The notes under the pieces are model-generated. The model did no database searches and was not told the DNA's origin. It worked only from the letters and a program-made list of their open reading frames with translations. Positions 1 to 8,904 of a stretch of DNA of 64,000 nt are shown piece after piece. Each line of letters opens with the position of its first letter. Position 1 is the first letter of the stretch. The translations under genes were made by a program, and so were the position numbers. The DNA is from Kineococcus xinjiangensis (lineage in GTDB: Bacteria; Actinomycetota; Actinomycetes; Actinomycetales; Kineococcaceae). The stretch is from assembly GCF_002934625.1 (NCBI RefSeq), contig NZ_PTJD01000017.1, positions 34,113 through 98,112 of the forward strand. The letters are read 5' to 3'.

Positions 1-1161
1 GGCGGCGAAGGCGTCGATGGCCTTCGAGCGCTGGCTCTGCCGCAGGTCGCCGTGGATGGCCTCGGCGGGGGCGCCCGCCTCGCGCAGCTGGTCGGCCAGG
101 CGCTGGGCGCCCAGCTTCGTCCGCACGAAGAGGATGCTGCGGGCCGGGCGCATCGAGATCTCGGTGAGCACCGCCAGCTTGTCGTGCGGGCGCAGCGCGA
201 AGACGCGGTGCTCCATGTTGGCGGCCGTCTCCGTCTCCTGCGGGACCGAGTGGAACGCCGGGTCCGTGAGGAAGTCCTTGACCAGCTGCTCGACACCGCG
301 GTCGAGGGTCGCGGAGAAGAACATCCGCTGCCCGTTCGCACGGGTCTGCTCGAGGATCGCGCGCACCGCCGGCAGGAAGCCGAGGTCGGCCATGTGGTCG
401 GCCTCGTCGAGGACGGCGACGCTCACCTCGGACAGCGAGCACGCCTGCCGCTCCACCAGGTCGGTGAGGCGCCCCGGCGTGGCGATGAGGATGTCGATGC
501 CGCGCTGCAGCGCCGCGATCTGGCGGGCGTAGGGCACCCCGCCCACGACGCACGCCATGCGCAGGCCGAGGGAGTCCCCGAGCGGGCGCAGCGCGTCGGC
601 GACCTGCATCGCCAGCTCGCGGGTCGGGACGAGGATGAGCCCGCGCGGGGCGTTGGCGTTGCGCACGCGGTCACCCGCGGCGAGGCGCGCGATCATCGGC
701 AGGCCGAAGCCGAGGGTCTTGCCGGAGCCGGTCTTGGCGCGGCCGAGGATGTCGCGGCCGGCGATGCCGTCGACCAGCACGCGCGACTGGATCGCGAACG
801 GCGCGGTCATGCCCCGGCGCTCCAGCGCGGCGACGAGCTCCTCGGGCAGGCCGAGCGCGGCGAACGTGGACTCCGGGACCTCGACGAGCTGGGCCGCGTC
901 GAGGGCCTGCTCGATGGGCGAGGGCGCGAAGGAGCGGGGGCTGCGCGGCGGGCCGGAGCGGGAGCCGCGGTAGCCGTTGGAGCCGCCGTAGCTGCCGGAG
1001 GACGAGCCGCCGGAGGAACCACCGGAGCGGTAGCCGCTGCCGGAGCCGGCCGAGCGGTATCCGCCGGAGCGGGAGCCCGAGGGGCGGTCGGAGCGGAAGT
1101 CGGACGTGCGGGAGTCGCGGTAACCGCGGGACTCGGAGTTTCGTGCGTCGTACGAGGGCAT
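1..1161 (-). CDS. DEAD-box ATP-dependent RNA helicase (C-terminus beyond window)
   Basis: Cytoplasmic RNA helicase that uses ATP to unwind or remodel RNA. 387 codons are present and the frame runs off position 1, so the end of RecA-like domain 2 is missing. Residues 1-78 form a low-complexity Ser/Gly/Arg/Tyr tail. After it come the Q motif (APFAIQ), motif I AKTGSGKT near residue 145, PTRELA, TPGR, DEAD near 251 and SAT. The start ATG at 1161 is the first in frame with this tail. An Arg/Gly-rich N-terminal tail is less usual than a C-terminal one and may bind RNA. Family roles are ribosome assembly, RNA decay and cold adaptation; which applies here is unknown. A long leader (see 1162-1525) suggests post-transcriptional control. 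Confidence 0.93.
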   Translation of the reverse strand, partial: MPSYDARNSESRGYRDSRTSDFRSDRPSGSRSGGYRSAGSGSGYRSGGSSGGSSSGSYGGSNGYRGSRSGPPRSPRSFAPSPIEQALDAAQLVEVPESTFAALGLPEELVAALERRGMTAPFAIQSRVLVDGIAGRDILGRAKTGSGKTLGFGLPMIARLAAGDRVRNANAPRGLILVPTRELAMQVADALRPLGDSLGLRMACVVGGVPYARQIAALQRGIDILIATPGRLTDLVERQACSLSEVSVAVLDEADHMADLGFLPAVRAILEQTRANGQRMFFSATLDRGVEQLVKDFLTDPAFHSVPQETETAANMEHRVFALRPHDKLAVLTEISMRPARSILFVRTKLGAQRLADQLREAGAPAEAIHGDLRQSQRSKAIDAFAA

Positions 1162-1525
1162 GCGGGAAGGAACTCCACGTGGGATAGCAGGCCGCACGCG
1201 GTCGACCCCCGGCTGCAGGCACACCAGTGCGGCGCGCATCGTCGTCAGGGGATGAGACTCAAGCGACCTCGCGGGCGGCTCGCCCGCAGAGTGGACGGCG
1301 TCGACACCGTCACGATGAGCCTAACAGGCGGGCACCCCGCGCTGTTCCGGGGGCGCTCGGCCCACCCCGTCGGCCCTCCGCGGCGCACCCGGTCGGCCCC
1401 GCGCGGCCCGGAGGGCGGTGAGGGCGGTCGCGGAGACGACGTCCCCGACGACGGCCACCCCCACCGAGGCGCCGACGGGGTCGCCGGCCCGGGGCAGCCG
1501 CCCCGGGCCGGCGCCCGTCACGGGG
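1162..1525. other. Intergenic region: helicase leader and downstream end of CYTH-CHAD gene
   Basis: No credible gene is seen. On the minus strand a possible -10 box TAGGCT (complement of 1318-1323) would give the helicase a leader of about 150 bases. That leader contains a GC stem at 1271-1287 (GCGGGCG, loop GCT, CGCCCGC). No convincing -35 is visible. The part nearer 1525 holds the terminator-like hairpin listed separately. Confidence 0.4.
1484..1511 (-). terminator. GC-rich hairpin after CYTH-CHAD gene
   Basis: Perfect 12-bp inverted repeat (1484-1495 and 1500-1511) with a 4-base loop, 15 bases past the stop of the minus-strand CYTH-CHAD gene. There is no T tract, which is usual in very GC-rich actinobacteria. 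Confidence 0.55.
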
Positions 1526-3064
1526 TCACCGCAGCCAGCGGCGCAGGGACTTCGCGGAGGACCTGTCCCACACCTGGGCGAACTGCTGCTCGGCGCGCTC
1601 GCCGGAGGCCTCCTCCTGCGCGTGCAGGCGGCCGAGGGCGAAGGCGGCGGCCGGGGAGTCGGTGGTGGCGGCCAGGTCGCGGATGCGCTCGCGGGTGACG
1701 ACGGAGTCCTGGTGCTCCCCCAGCACCTCCTGGACCTTGGTGACGGCCTTGGCGAAGGCGGTGGCCTCGGCGCCGAAGACGGAGGCGACGGACTCGGCGG
1801 CGTAGCGGGTCTGCTTAGCCGCCTTGCGGGCCTCGTGGAGCAGGAACTCCCGCTCCTCCTTCGAGGGGGCGGACTCGGCGCGCTCGACGAGCTTCGCCAG
1901 CGTCGCGTAGGTCTTGGCGACCCGGCCGGGGAGGATCTCGCGGGCCTTGCGCCGGGCGCGGCCGGTGAAGGGGGGCTCGGTGACGAGGGAGTGCAGGTCG
2001 ACGAGGAGCTTGCGGTAGCGCTCCCCGTCGAGGGTCGCGACGACCTGGACGTGGGCCTCGGCGTAGGCCTTGGACAGGGGCGCGTCGATGCCCTGGCCGG
2101 CGGCGCCGAGCAGCAGGGCGGGGTCCTCGGCGGCGACGGCGCGCAGGAGGCGCTCGCGCATGACCTCGGCGTCGCGGGCGGCGCCCAGCTCGGCGGCGAG
2201 CCACTTCAGCTCGTCGCGCAGGGGCCGGGTGAGCTCGTCGGGCAGGAGCGGGCGGAACGTCCGCAGGGCGCTGCGCAGGCGGCGGGTGGCCACGCGCATC
2301 TTGTGGATGCTGTCGGGGGCGTCGAGGCGGACCTGGGGGTCCTGCACGGTGATCTGCTCGACCTGCTCGGCGAGGTGCGCCTGCACGACCGCGCCGGCGG
2401 TGGACTTGGGCGTGAGGGGCTTGCGGCGCTCGGGCGCGGGGGCGGGGCCGAGGACGCGGGCGAGCTTGGAGCCGGAGGCGGAGCGCTGCACGCCCGCTGC
2501 GCGCAGGGCGGCGTCCACGGCCTCCAGGAGGGCGGGCTCGCCGTCGACGAGCTCGACCTCCAGCTCGCGCCAGGACTGCGCGGCACCGGTGGCGGTCCCG
2601 GCGCCCTCCAGGGGAAGGACCCGGCGGGCCTCGACGCGGTCGTCGGCGACCTCGGCGACGACGCGGGCGTCGGCGTCGAGGAGCTTCTGCTCCCGGCGGC
2701 GGGTGGTGATGGTGGCGACGGGGACGAGCGGTGCGCCGAGGGTGCGCGACCACACCATGGCCTGCAGCGCGGCGGGCACGGTCCGGGCGACGCGCCCGAG
2801 CGGCAGCCGCACCTCCTGGCGCGCGCCGTCGGCGGCGGGCAGCTTCAGGTGCCAGCCGGCGTCGGAGCCGCCCTTGCGCCGGCGCAGGGTGATGCGGTGG
2901 GCGGCGAGGGTGTGCTCGGCGGTGTCGAAGTAGGTGGCCTCGAGGCGGTGCTCGGCCACGGCGCCGTCGAAGACCTGCCCGTCGAGCAGCGAGGACAGGT
3001 CGGGCAGCTCGGCGGTGTCGTCGAGGTCGTACTTCGCTTCGAGCTCTCGGTGCAGGGACGGCAT
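1526..3064 (-). CDS. CYTH and CHAD domain protein
   Basis: 512-residue cytoplasmic protein with two domains linked to polyphosphate and triphosphate chemistry. Residues 1-205 are a CYTH (triphosphate tunnel) domain opening with the metal-binding ExExK signature (ELEAKY at residues 7-12), with many Arg/Lys residues expected to line the tunnel. Residues from about 215 to the end are a CHAD domain with conserved His/Arg helices (SIHKMRVATRRLRS). CYTH proteins hydrolyse tripolyphosphate or nucleoside triphosphates, and CHAD domains bind polyphosphate granules. The exact substrate here is not known. Monocistronic, with divergent neighbour 3224 and a hairpin after the stop. The start is the only ATG that preserves the ExExK motif. 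Confidence 0.92.
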   Translation of the reverse strand: MPSLHRELEAKYDLDDTAELPDLSSLLDGQVFDGAVAEHRLEATYFDTAEHTLAAHRITLRRRKGGSDAGWHLKLPAADGARQEVRLPLGRVARTVPAALQAMVWSRTLGAPLVPVATITTRRREQKLLDADARVVAEVADDRVEARRVLPLEGAGTATGAAQSWRELEVELVDGEPALLEAVDAALRAAGVQRSASGSKLARVLGPAPAPERRKPLTPKSTAGAVVQAHLAEQVEQITVQDPQVRLDAPDSIHKMRVATRRLRSALRTFRPLLPDELTRPLRDELKWLAAELGAARDAEVMRERLLRAVAAEDPALLLGAAGQGIDAPLSKAYAEAHVQVVATLDGERYRKLLVDLHSLVTEPPFTGRARRKAREILPGRVAKTYATLAKLVERAESAPSKEEREFLLHEARKAAKQTRYAAESVASVFGAEATAFAKAVTKVQEVLGEHQDSVVTRERIRDLAATTDSPAAAFALGRLHAQEEASGERAEQQFAQVWDRSSAKSLRRWLR

Positions 3065-3134
3065 CCCCCATAGTTACCAGCCCGGCCGGGGCTCCACGCG
3101 CGCATCCCCGGGGGCGGAGCCGGCTCGCCACTCC

Positions 3135-3178
3135 TTGACGCGGAGCCGCACGCCCCGTGACACTGGTAAGCGCTTACC
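3135..3178 (+). promoter_or_regulatory. Promoter with LacI-type operator for the sugar oxidoreductase operon
   Basis: A -35 TTGACG (3135-3140) and a -10-like GACACT (3159-3164) are 18 bases apart. The perfect 14-bp palindrome GGTAAGCGCTTACC (3165-3178), with the central CG typical of LacI-family operators, follows directly and would cover the transcription start. The regulator gene is not in this stretch, so control is probably in trans. This is inference from sequence pattern. Confidence 0.65.
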
Positions 3179-3223
3179 GAGGCGTGGGCCCACCGCGCCG
3201 CCTGCAACGACGCTGGAGGCACC

Positions 3224-4315
3224 GTGACCACCGTCCCCGATCCCGCCGAGCCGCTGCGCGTCGTCGTCGTGGGAGCCGGCGCCATCGCCGAGGGCGGCCA
3301 CCTGCCCGCCCTGCGCGACGCCGGTGACACCGAGGTCGTGGCGATCGTCGACGTCGACGCCGATCGCGCCCGGGGCCTGGCCGAGCGCTGGGGGGTGCCC
3401 GCCTCCGGCACCGACCTCGCCGCCGTCCTGCGCGAGCAGCGGCCCCACCTCGTCTGCGTCTGCACCCCGCCCGGCGCGCACCGCGACGCCGTCACCGCCG
3501 CGCTCGACGCCGGCGCCTGGGTCTGGTGCGAGAAGCCCCCGGCCCTCAGCCTCGCCGAGTACGACGAGATGGCCGCCCACGAGCGCGAGGGCGGCCCCTA
3601 CGTCTCCTACGTCTTCCAGCAGCGCTCCGGTTCCGCCTCGCACGCGCTGCGCCGGCAGATCGCCCTCGGCGAGCTCGGCCGGCCGCTCGTGGCCGTCTGC
3701 CACACCCTCTGGTTCCGGGACGAGGAGTACTACGCCGTCCCCTGGCGCGGGCGCTGGGACACCGAGGGCGGCGGGCCCTCGATGGGCCACGGCATCCACC
3801 AGATGGACCTCATGCTCTGGCTGCTGGGCGACTGGAGCGAGGTGAGCGCCGCCACCGGCACCCTCGACCGCGACGTGGAGACCGAGGACGTCTCCATGGC
3901 CGTCGTCCGGTTCGAGTCCGGCGCGATGGCGTCGGTCGTCAACAGCGTCCTGTCGCCGCGGCAGGAGAGCTACCTGCGCTTCGACTTCTCCGACGCGACG
4001 GTGGAGGTCAGCCACCTCTACGGCCACGGCAACGACGACTGGACCTGGACCCCCGCCCCGCACGTCCCCGCCGGGAGGACGGCCGACTGGCGCCCCGCCG
4101 GCGACGAGCCGAGCTCCCACACCGCCGCGCTGCGCGACGTGCTGGACTCGCTGCGCAAGGGCGTGCGCCCGCCGGGCAGCGGCCACGACGGGCGGCGCAG
4201 CCTGGAGCTCGTCGCGGGCCTGTACCAGTCCGCGGCGCAGGGCCGGCCCGTCCGGCGCGCCGAACTGGTGGCGGGCAACCCGTTCTACGCGGCGATGCAC
4301 GGGGGCCGGGCGTGA
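3224..4315 (+). CDS. Gfo/Idh/MocA family NAD(P)-dependent oxidoreductase
   Basis: 363-residue cytoplasmic sugar or sugar-acid dehydrogenase. The N-terminal Rossmann fold shows VVVVGAGAIAEGG (residues 13-25) and the family EKP signature near residue 102 (CEKPPALS). The C-terminal substrate domain carries the conserved histidine region GHGIHQMD. GTG start at 3224 has a GGAGG ribosome site four bases upstream. First gene of a tight operon: its stop overlaps the start of the DUF6807 gene (GTGA), which in turn overlaps the cupin gene. The LacI-like operator upstream implies induction by a carbohydrate. The substrate cannot be read from sequence; neighbouring DUF6807 and cupin genes suggest glycoside or keto-sugar turnover. 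Confidence 0.93.
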   Translation: MTTVPDPAEPLRVVVVGAGAIAEGGHLPALRDAGDTEVVAIVDVDADRARGLAERWGVPASGTDLAAVLREQRPHLVCVCTPPGAHRDAVTAALDAGAWVWCEKPPALSLAEYDEMAAHEREGGPYVSYVFQQRSGSASHALRRQIALGELGRPLVAVCHTLWFRDEEYYAVPWRGRWDTEGGGPSMGHGIHQMDLMLWLLGDWSEVSAATGTLDRDVETEDVSMAVVRFESGAMASVVNSVLSPRQESYLRFDFSDATVEVSHLYGHGNDDWTWTPAPHVPAGRTADWRPAGDEPSSHTAALRDVLDSLRKGVRPPGSGHDGRRSLELVAGLYQSAAQGRPVRRAELVAGNPFYAAMHGGRA

Positions 4316-5268
4316 GCACCACCGCACCCTCCCCCGTGGACGTCGCCCTGCACCTCGACGACTCCACCCCCGGCCGCCTCGTCGTCCGGGCGGGATCGGT
4401 CGACCTGGCCACCTACGTCCACGACTGCGCCACCGACCCGGCCGTCGACCCCCTGGAGTCGCCCAAGCCGTACCTGCACCCGCTGCGCACCCTCACCGGG
4501 GCGCCCGTCTCCGGGTTCCGGCCCCACGACCACCGCTGGCACAAGGGCGTGCAGTTCACCGCCTCGGAGGTGTCGGGGCAGAACTTCTGGGGCGGGCCCA
4601 CCTACGTGCACGGTCGCGGGTACGTGCAGCTCGGCAACGTCGGCACGATGCGGCACGACGGCTTCGCCCGGACCGACGCGGGCGAGGTGGCGGTGGGCAC
4701 CACCGAGAACCTCACCTGGGTCACCTCCGCGGGCGAGGAGTGGGTGTCGGAGTCCCGCGAGCTGCGCTTCGGCGGCGTGGACCCCGTGCGGGGGCTGTGG
4801 GTGCTGGACGTGGCCACGGAACTGCGCAACGTCCGCGGGCGGGACCTGGAGTTCGGCAGCCCCACGACGCTCGGGCGGCCCGCCGCCGGGTACACGGGCC
4901 TGTTCTGGCGCGGGCCGCGCGCCTGGACGGGCGGCACGGTCCTCACCGCCGACACCGGCACCGACGCCGACACCGGGACCGAGCCGATGGGCTCCGCCTC
5001 CGCGTGGCTGGCGTACTCGGGACAGCACGACGAGGTGGACGGCGGCGGCACGCTGCTGTTCCTGGCGGGCACCTCCTCCGCGGACGTCCCCCTGCGCTGG
5101 TTCGTGCGCAGCGACCCGTTCCCCGCGGTGGCGCCGTCCTTCGCGTTCTCCGAGGAGGTGGTCCTGCCCGCGGGGGAGGTGCTGCGCCTGCGGCACCGGA
5201 TCGTCGTCGGCGACCGCGCCTGGGACCGCGCCGAGACCGAGGCGGTGGCGGCGGAGCACGCGCTGTGA
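4312..5268 (+). CDS. DUF6807 (PmoA-like) family protein
   Basis: 318 residues, soluble, probably cytoplasmic, with no signal peptide. The sequence has the family hallmarks: KPYLHPLRTLTG near residue 60, then HDHRWHKGVQF, and a mostly beta-sandwich composition. The family is annotated PmoA-like by an old name, but it commonly sits beside Gfo/Idh oxidoreductases in carbohydrate loci; no reaction is firmly established. GTG start at 4312 overlaps the upstream stop by four bases, so translation is coupled. The gene ends in a GTGA overlap with the cupin gene. Acts most likely in the same sugar pathway as its neighbours (inference). Confidence 0.85.
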   Translation: MSTTAPSPVDVALHLDDSTPGRLVVRAGSVDLATYVHDCATDPAVDPLESPKPYLHPLRTLTGAPVSGFRPHDHRWHKGVQFTASEVSGQNFWGGPTYVHGRGYVQLGNVGTMRHDGFARTDAGEVAVGTTENLTWVTSAGEEWVSESRELRFGGVDPVRGLWVLDVATELRNVRGRDLEFGSPTTLGRPAAGYTGLFWRGPRAWTGGTVLTADTGTDADTGTEPMGSASAWLAYSGQHDEVDGGGTLLFLAGTSSADVPLRWFVRSDPFPAVAPSFAFSEEVVLPAGEVLRLRHRIVVGDRAWDRAETEAVAAEHAL

Positions 5269-6047
5269 CACCGAAACCGCCTGCGTGTCAACCGCTTGCG
5301 CGGGATCCCCATCTCGGGCGGTTCCCCGGGGCGGTCGGTCTGAGCGGCCTCGACGTGTACCCGTGGGAGGCGGCCGACGGCCTGCACGGCGGTTCCCCGC
5401 ACCTGCACACCTGCTGCTCGGAGTGCTACGTCGTGGTCGGTGGCACCGGGGAACTGCACACCCTCACCGCCGAGGGCCCGCAGCGCGCCCCCCTGACCGC
5501 GGGGGACGTCGTGTGGTTCACCCCCGGCACGGTGCACCGGGCCGTGGACACCGGCGGGCTGCGGGTCGTCGTGGTGATGGAGAACGGCGGGCTGCCCGAG
5601 GCCGGGGACGCGGTGCTGACGTTCCCGCCGGAGCACCTGGCCGACGAGGAGAGCTACCGGCGGGCGGCGTCGATCCTCGGGCCGGACGGGCAGCCGTCGC
5701 CGGAGCGCGCCCGGGCCCGCCGCGACCTCGCCGTGGCCGGCTACACCGAGATCCTGCGGCGCACCGAGGCCGGGGACGCCTCGGCGCTGGCGGAGTTCCA
5801 CGCCGCCGCGGCCCGGCTCGTCGCCCCGCGGCTGGCGGACTTCCGCAGCCGCTGGGAGGCCGGGGCCGCCGCGGCCGCGCGCCGCACGGGTGAGCTGCTC
5901 ACGGCCCTGGCCGACGGGAACGCCTCCCACCTCGCCGGCGCGAGCGTGCGGCACCTGCCCCGGCCGGCGCCGACCCTGGGCATGTGCGGCACGCTCGCGG
6001 CCTACGACGGGCCGCGTCGTGCGCTGACGGAGACCGGCGGGCACTGA
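5265..6047 (+). CDS. Cupin-domain protein
   Basis: 260 residues. A cupin beta-barrel occupies about residues 25-110, with metal-ligand-like motifs HLHTCCSE and GTVHRAV, followed by an alpha-helical Ala/Arg-rich extension of unknown function. Likely a metal-dependent isomerase or a sugar-sensing protein. GTG at 5265 overlaps the previous stop by four bases (GTGA), making it the third translationally coupled gene of the operon. The long helical tail after the cupin is unusual and has no obvious domain match by eye. Confidence 0.8.
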   Translation: MTPKPPACQPLARDPHLGRFPGAVGLSGLDVYPWEAADGLHGGSPHLHTCCSECYVVVGGTGELHTLTAEGPQRAPLTAGDVVWFTPGTVHRAVDTGGLRVVVVMENGGLPEAGDAVLTFPPEHLADEESYRRAASILGPDGQPSPERARARRDLAVAGYTEILRRTEAGDASALAEFHAAAARLVAPRLADFRSRWEAGAAAAARRTGELLTALADGNASHLAGASVRHLPRPAPTLGMCGTLAAYDGPRRALTETGGH

Positions 6048-6066
6048 CGGGGAACCGACGGGCGCC

Positions 6067-6116
6067 GACGGGGCTGGACGAACCGCGACGGGGCCGGACG
6101 AGCCGCGACGGGGGCG
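6067..6116 (+). repeat. Short tandem repeat, 20-bp unit
   Basis: Two and a half imperfect copies of a 20-bp unit beginning GACGGGGCYGGACGARCCGC at 6067, 6087 and 6107, in the gap between the cupin gene and the shikimate dehydrogenase. Likely slippage product; no function seen. Confidence 0.6.
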
Positions 6117-6187
6117 TGGGGGATGCTCGGGAGGTGACGACCTCGCCGACCCCCGCGACCGCAGCCCCCACCGCAGCCACGATCCGG

Positions 6188-7009
6188 ATGCCGTCGAAGG
6201 ACACGCGGCTGTGCATCTCCCTCGCCGCGCGGCCCAGCAACCTCGGCACCAGGTTCCACAACTTCCTCTACGCCGAACTCGGCCTGGACTTCCTCTACAA
6301 GGCGTTCACGACGAGCGACCTGACGGCGGCGGTCGCGGGGGTGCGGGCCCTGGGGATCCGCGGGTGCAGCGTCTCCATGCCCTTCAAGGAGGACTGCCTG
6401 GCGCTGGTGGACACCGTCGAGCGCTCCGCGGAGGTCATCCGCTCGGTCAACACGATCGTCAACGACGACGGCCACCTCACCGCCTCCAACACCGACTACG
6501 TGGCCGTGGCGCAACTCCTGCGGGAGCACGGGGTTGCGCAGGACTCCGACTTCGCGGTCTGCGGCAGCGGAGGGATGGCCAAGGCCGTCGTCGCGGCCCT
6601 GCGCGACGGCGGATTCGAACGGGGAACGGTGGTGGCGCGCAACGAGGCCACGGGCCGGGAACTGGCGGAGCGGTACGGCTACGCCTGGACCGCCTCCCTC
6701 GGAGCCGCGCGCCCGCGCCTCGTCGTCAACGCCACTCCGGTGGGGATGGCGGGCGGGGCGCACGACACAGCCGCGGCGGACGACCTGCCCGTGCCGGGCG
6801 AGGCCGTGGACGCGGCCGAGACGGTGTTCGAGGTGGTCGCGGTGCCGGCGGAGACGCCGCTGCTGCGCCGCGCCCGCGAGCGCGGCCTGCGGACCATCAC
6901 GGGCGTGGAGGTGCAGGCCCTGCAGGCCGCCGCGCAGTTCGAGCGCTACACCGGGGTCCGGCCCACCACGGAGCAGGTGCGGCGGGCGTCGGAGTTCGCC
7001 CGGTCCTGA
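6188..7009 (+). CDS. Shikimate 5-dehydrogenase-like protein (AroE superfamily)
   Basis: 273 residues. N-terminal substrate domain with CISLAARPSNLGTRFHNFLY and SMPFKE, where the Lys corresponds to the catalytic lysine. VNTIVND and NTDY match the conserved Asn/Asp substrate region. The C-terminal nucleotide domain has VCGSGGMAKAVV. This is the actinobacterial SDH-like branch rather than classical AroE, so quinate/shikimate specificity is uncertain. ATG 6188 is chosen because conservation begins there; in-frame GTG codons at 6134 and 6116 are alternatives. Not close enough to other aro genes to infer a pathway. Confidence 0.82.
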   Translation: MPSKDTRLCISLAARPSNLGTRFHNFLYAELGLDFLYKAFTTSDLTAAVAGVRALGIRGCSVSMPFKEDCLALVDTVERSAEVIRSVNTIVNDDGHLTASNTDYVAVAQLLREHGVAQDSDFAVCGSGGMAKAVVAALRDGGFERGTVVARNEATGRELAERYGYAWTASLGAARPRLVVNATPVGMAGGAHDTAAADDLPVPGEAVDAAETVFEVVAVPAETPLLRRARERGLRTITGVEVQALQAAAQFERYTGVRPTTEQVRRASEFARS

Positions 7010-7032
7010 CACCGGCCGCGGCGGCCGCGCCA

Positions 7033-7060
7033 CCGCCCGCCCGGCGCACCGGACGGGCGG
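7033..7060. terminator. Bidirectional hairpin between convergent genes
   Basis: Inverted repeat CCGCCCG (7033-7039) and CGGGCGG (7054-7060) lies in the 60-bp gap between the stops of the shikimate dehydrogenase (+) and tenA (-). Could end both transcripts. No T tract. Confidence 0.4.
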
Positions 7061-7069
7061 AGCCGGCCG

Positions 7070-7789
7070 TCAGACCGGGTGGTGCACGTCGATGCCCTCC
7101 AGCGGGTGGTCCCACGCCTCCAGGTCGAACGCGGACTTCCAGAACAGCAGCTCGTAGCGGGTGGCGATGGCGAACGCCCGCCGCATGGCGGCCCGCTCCT
7201 TCGGGGAGGCGTCGAGCGCGGCGGCGTCGACGAGGTCGCGGGCGGTGCGCACGGCCTCCTGGAACTCCTCCGCGTCGTAGGTGGCGACCCAGCGGGCGTA
7301 GGGGTGGTCGCGGTTCGCGGCGAGGACGTCCTTCGCGGTGCGGGCCAGGCGGCTGCCGACCTCGGCGTAGACCCAGTAGCAGGGCAGGATCGCCGCGGCC
7401 GCCACCGGGTACGGCTCCGTGGCCGCGGCGGCGATGAGGTAGGAGACGTAGGCCAGGCACGCCGGGGAGTGCTCCGGGGTCTCGCTCGTGGCCGGGGGCA
7501 GGCCGCCGCCGGTGAGGAGGTCCTCGTGCAGGGCGGCCTCCACGACGGTGGTGGTGCGCGCGGAGCCCGCCCAGAACGCGACCGCCTCCGTCTCGGGGGC
7601 GCGCACCGCGAGCATCGCCAGCGCCTTGCCGTACCCGGCGAGGTAGAGCGCGTCCTGCTCCAGGTACTGCCGGAACGCCTCCGGCGCGAGGCTGCCCTCG
7701 CCGAGCTGGGTGAGGAACTCCAGGTCGTCGATGGCCGCGCGCAGGTCCGCGGTGGCCTCCCAGAGCTCGTCGGTGAAACGCCCGCCCAT
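7070..7789 (-). CDS. tenA: TenA family aminopyrimidine aminohydrolase (thiaminase II)
   Basis: 239 residues. Cytoplasmic helical-bundle enzyme of thiamin salvage that releases HMP from damaged or amino-pyrimidine forms. The conserved LPCYWVYAEVG motif supplies the active-site Cys and Tyr, and LFWKSAFDLEAW holds the conserved C-terminal acidic region. ATG at 7789 begins MGGRFTDELW. It lies 56 bases after thiD on the same strand and under the same TPP riboswitch, so the pair supplies HMP pyrophosphate when thiamin diphosphate is low. Confidence 0.93.
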   Translation of the reverse strand: MGGRFTDELWEATADLRAAIDDLEFLTQLGEGSLAPEAFRQYLEQDALYLAGYGKALAMLAVRAPETEAVAFWAGSARTTTVVEAALHEDLLTGGGLPPATSETPEHSPACLAYVSYLIAAAATEPYPVAAAAILPCYWVYAEVGSRLARTAKDVLAANRDHPYARWVATYDAEEFQEAVRTARDLVDAAALDASPKERAAMRRAFAIATRYELLFWKSAFDLEAWDHPLEGIDVHHPV

Positions 7790-7845
7790 GTCCGCTCCTC
7801 GCGTCGTCCGCTGCTGTGGCTGCTGCTGTGGGGTGGTGCCCGCGC

Positions 7846-8667
7846 TCACGCCGGCCACCACGGGTGGAAGTGGTGCACGGGCCCGTGCCCGCCGCCGACG
7901 TGCAGGTCGCGGCCGGCGAGGAGGGCGGCGTGCAGGTAGTCGCGCGCCTCCGCCACGAGGCCGTGCCAGTCGCCGCCCGCCGGCGCTCCCCGCACCGCCG
8001 CGAGCGCGGCGATCGCCGAGGACAGCGTGCAGCCGGTGCCGTGGGTGTGCGGGGTGTCGATGCGCTCGCGCTGCAGCAGCCGGGTGCCGCCGGCGTCGAC
8101 GAGCACGTCGGTGCTGGTGGTGCCGCCGAAGTGACCGCCCTTGAGCAGCACCGCCTTCGCGCCGCGCCGGTGCAGCTCCTCGGCCTGGGCGACGGCGGCC
8201 TCGGCGTGCGGGGCGGTCGGCTCCCCCAGCAGCACCGCGGCCTCGGGGGCGTTGGGGGTGACGAGGTCGGCCAGGGGCAGCAGCTCGCGCGCGATGACCT
8301 CGACAGCGTCGTCGTCGAGGAGGCGGTCCCCGCTGGTGGCGACCATGACGGGGTCCAGCACGACCGGCCCGGCCTGCGCGCGCCGCAGCACCTCCGCGAC
8401 CGTGCGGGCCAGCGGCGCGCTGCCGAGCATGCCGATCTTGACGGCGCGCACGTCGAGGTCGTCGAGGAGGACGTCGAGCTGCTGCCGCAGGAACTCCGGC
8501 GGCACCGGGTGCACCCCGAAGACCCCGCGCGTGCTCTGCGCGGTGAGGGCGGTGAGGACGGCGGTGCCGTACGCGCCGAGCGCGCTGAACGCCTTCAGGT
8601 CGGCCTGGATCCCGGCGCCGCCGCTGGGGTCGCTGCCCGCGATCGTCAGGGCGATGGAGGCGGTCAC
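7846..8667 (-). CDS. thiD: Hydroxymethylpyrimidine/phosphomethylpyrimidine kinase
   Basis: 273 residues. Phosphorylates HMP and HMP phosphate in thiamin biosynthesis and salvage. Ribokinase fold with [18 protein letters not shown] at the N-terminus, [16 protein letters not shown], and the anion-hole/catalytic stretch [13 protein letters not shown] near residue 215. Start is GTG at 8667; a TPP riboswitch occupies the leader. First gene of thiD-tenA. Confidence 0.96.
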   Translation of the reverse strand: MTASIALTIAGSDPSGGAGIQADLKAFSALGAYGTAVLTALTAQSTRGVFGVHPVPPEFLRQQLDVLLDDLDVRAVKIGMLGSAPLARTVAEVLRRAQAGPVVLDPVMVATSGDRLLDDDAVEVIARELLPLADLVTPNAPEAAVLLGEPTAPHAEAAVAQAEELHRRGAKAVLLKGGHFGGTTSTDVLVDAGGTRLLQRERIDTPHTHGTGCTLSSAIAALAAVRGAPAGGDWHGLVAEARDYLHAALLAGRDLHVGGGHGPVHHFHPWWPA

Positions 8668-8705
8668 CGGGCGGTTCCGGCCGGAGCGTGCGCGAGCATC
8701 GGTGA

Positions 8706-8793
8706 CATCCCTTCGTCAGCATGACCTGCTTCAGGTTCGACGGGTGTGATCTCAGCCCAGCACCGGCGGACCGGCCGGGGCACCCCGTGTCAG
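8706..8793 (-). ncRNA. TPP riboswitch (THI element)
   Basis: Read on the minus strand, the leader of thiD has the thiamin pyrophosphate aptamer in order: GGGGTGCC near 8780, the invariant CTGAGA near 8750, ACCCGT, GAACCTGA with CAGGTCATGC, and the closing GAAGGGATG near 8706. Binding of TPP is expected to shut off thiD-tenA, probably by hiding the start region since thiD begins about 40 bases downstream. Confidence 0.95.
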
Positions 8794-8904
8794 GGCGCGA
8801 ACGCTAGCACCACGCTCGTCGCGGGCCGGTGGAACGGTTTCAGCGGGGCCGTCGCGGGCATCCAGGGAGCAGGGCACCGCCGGTGCCGGCGAACGGAGGG
8901 CGCT

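Noticed and set aside
7070..8722. Apparent fused ThiD-TenA reading frame
   Set aside because: The ThiD motifs lie in another frame (7846-8667); the fused frame before residue 310 is Arg/Ala-rich nonsense.
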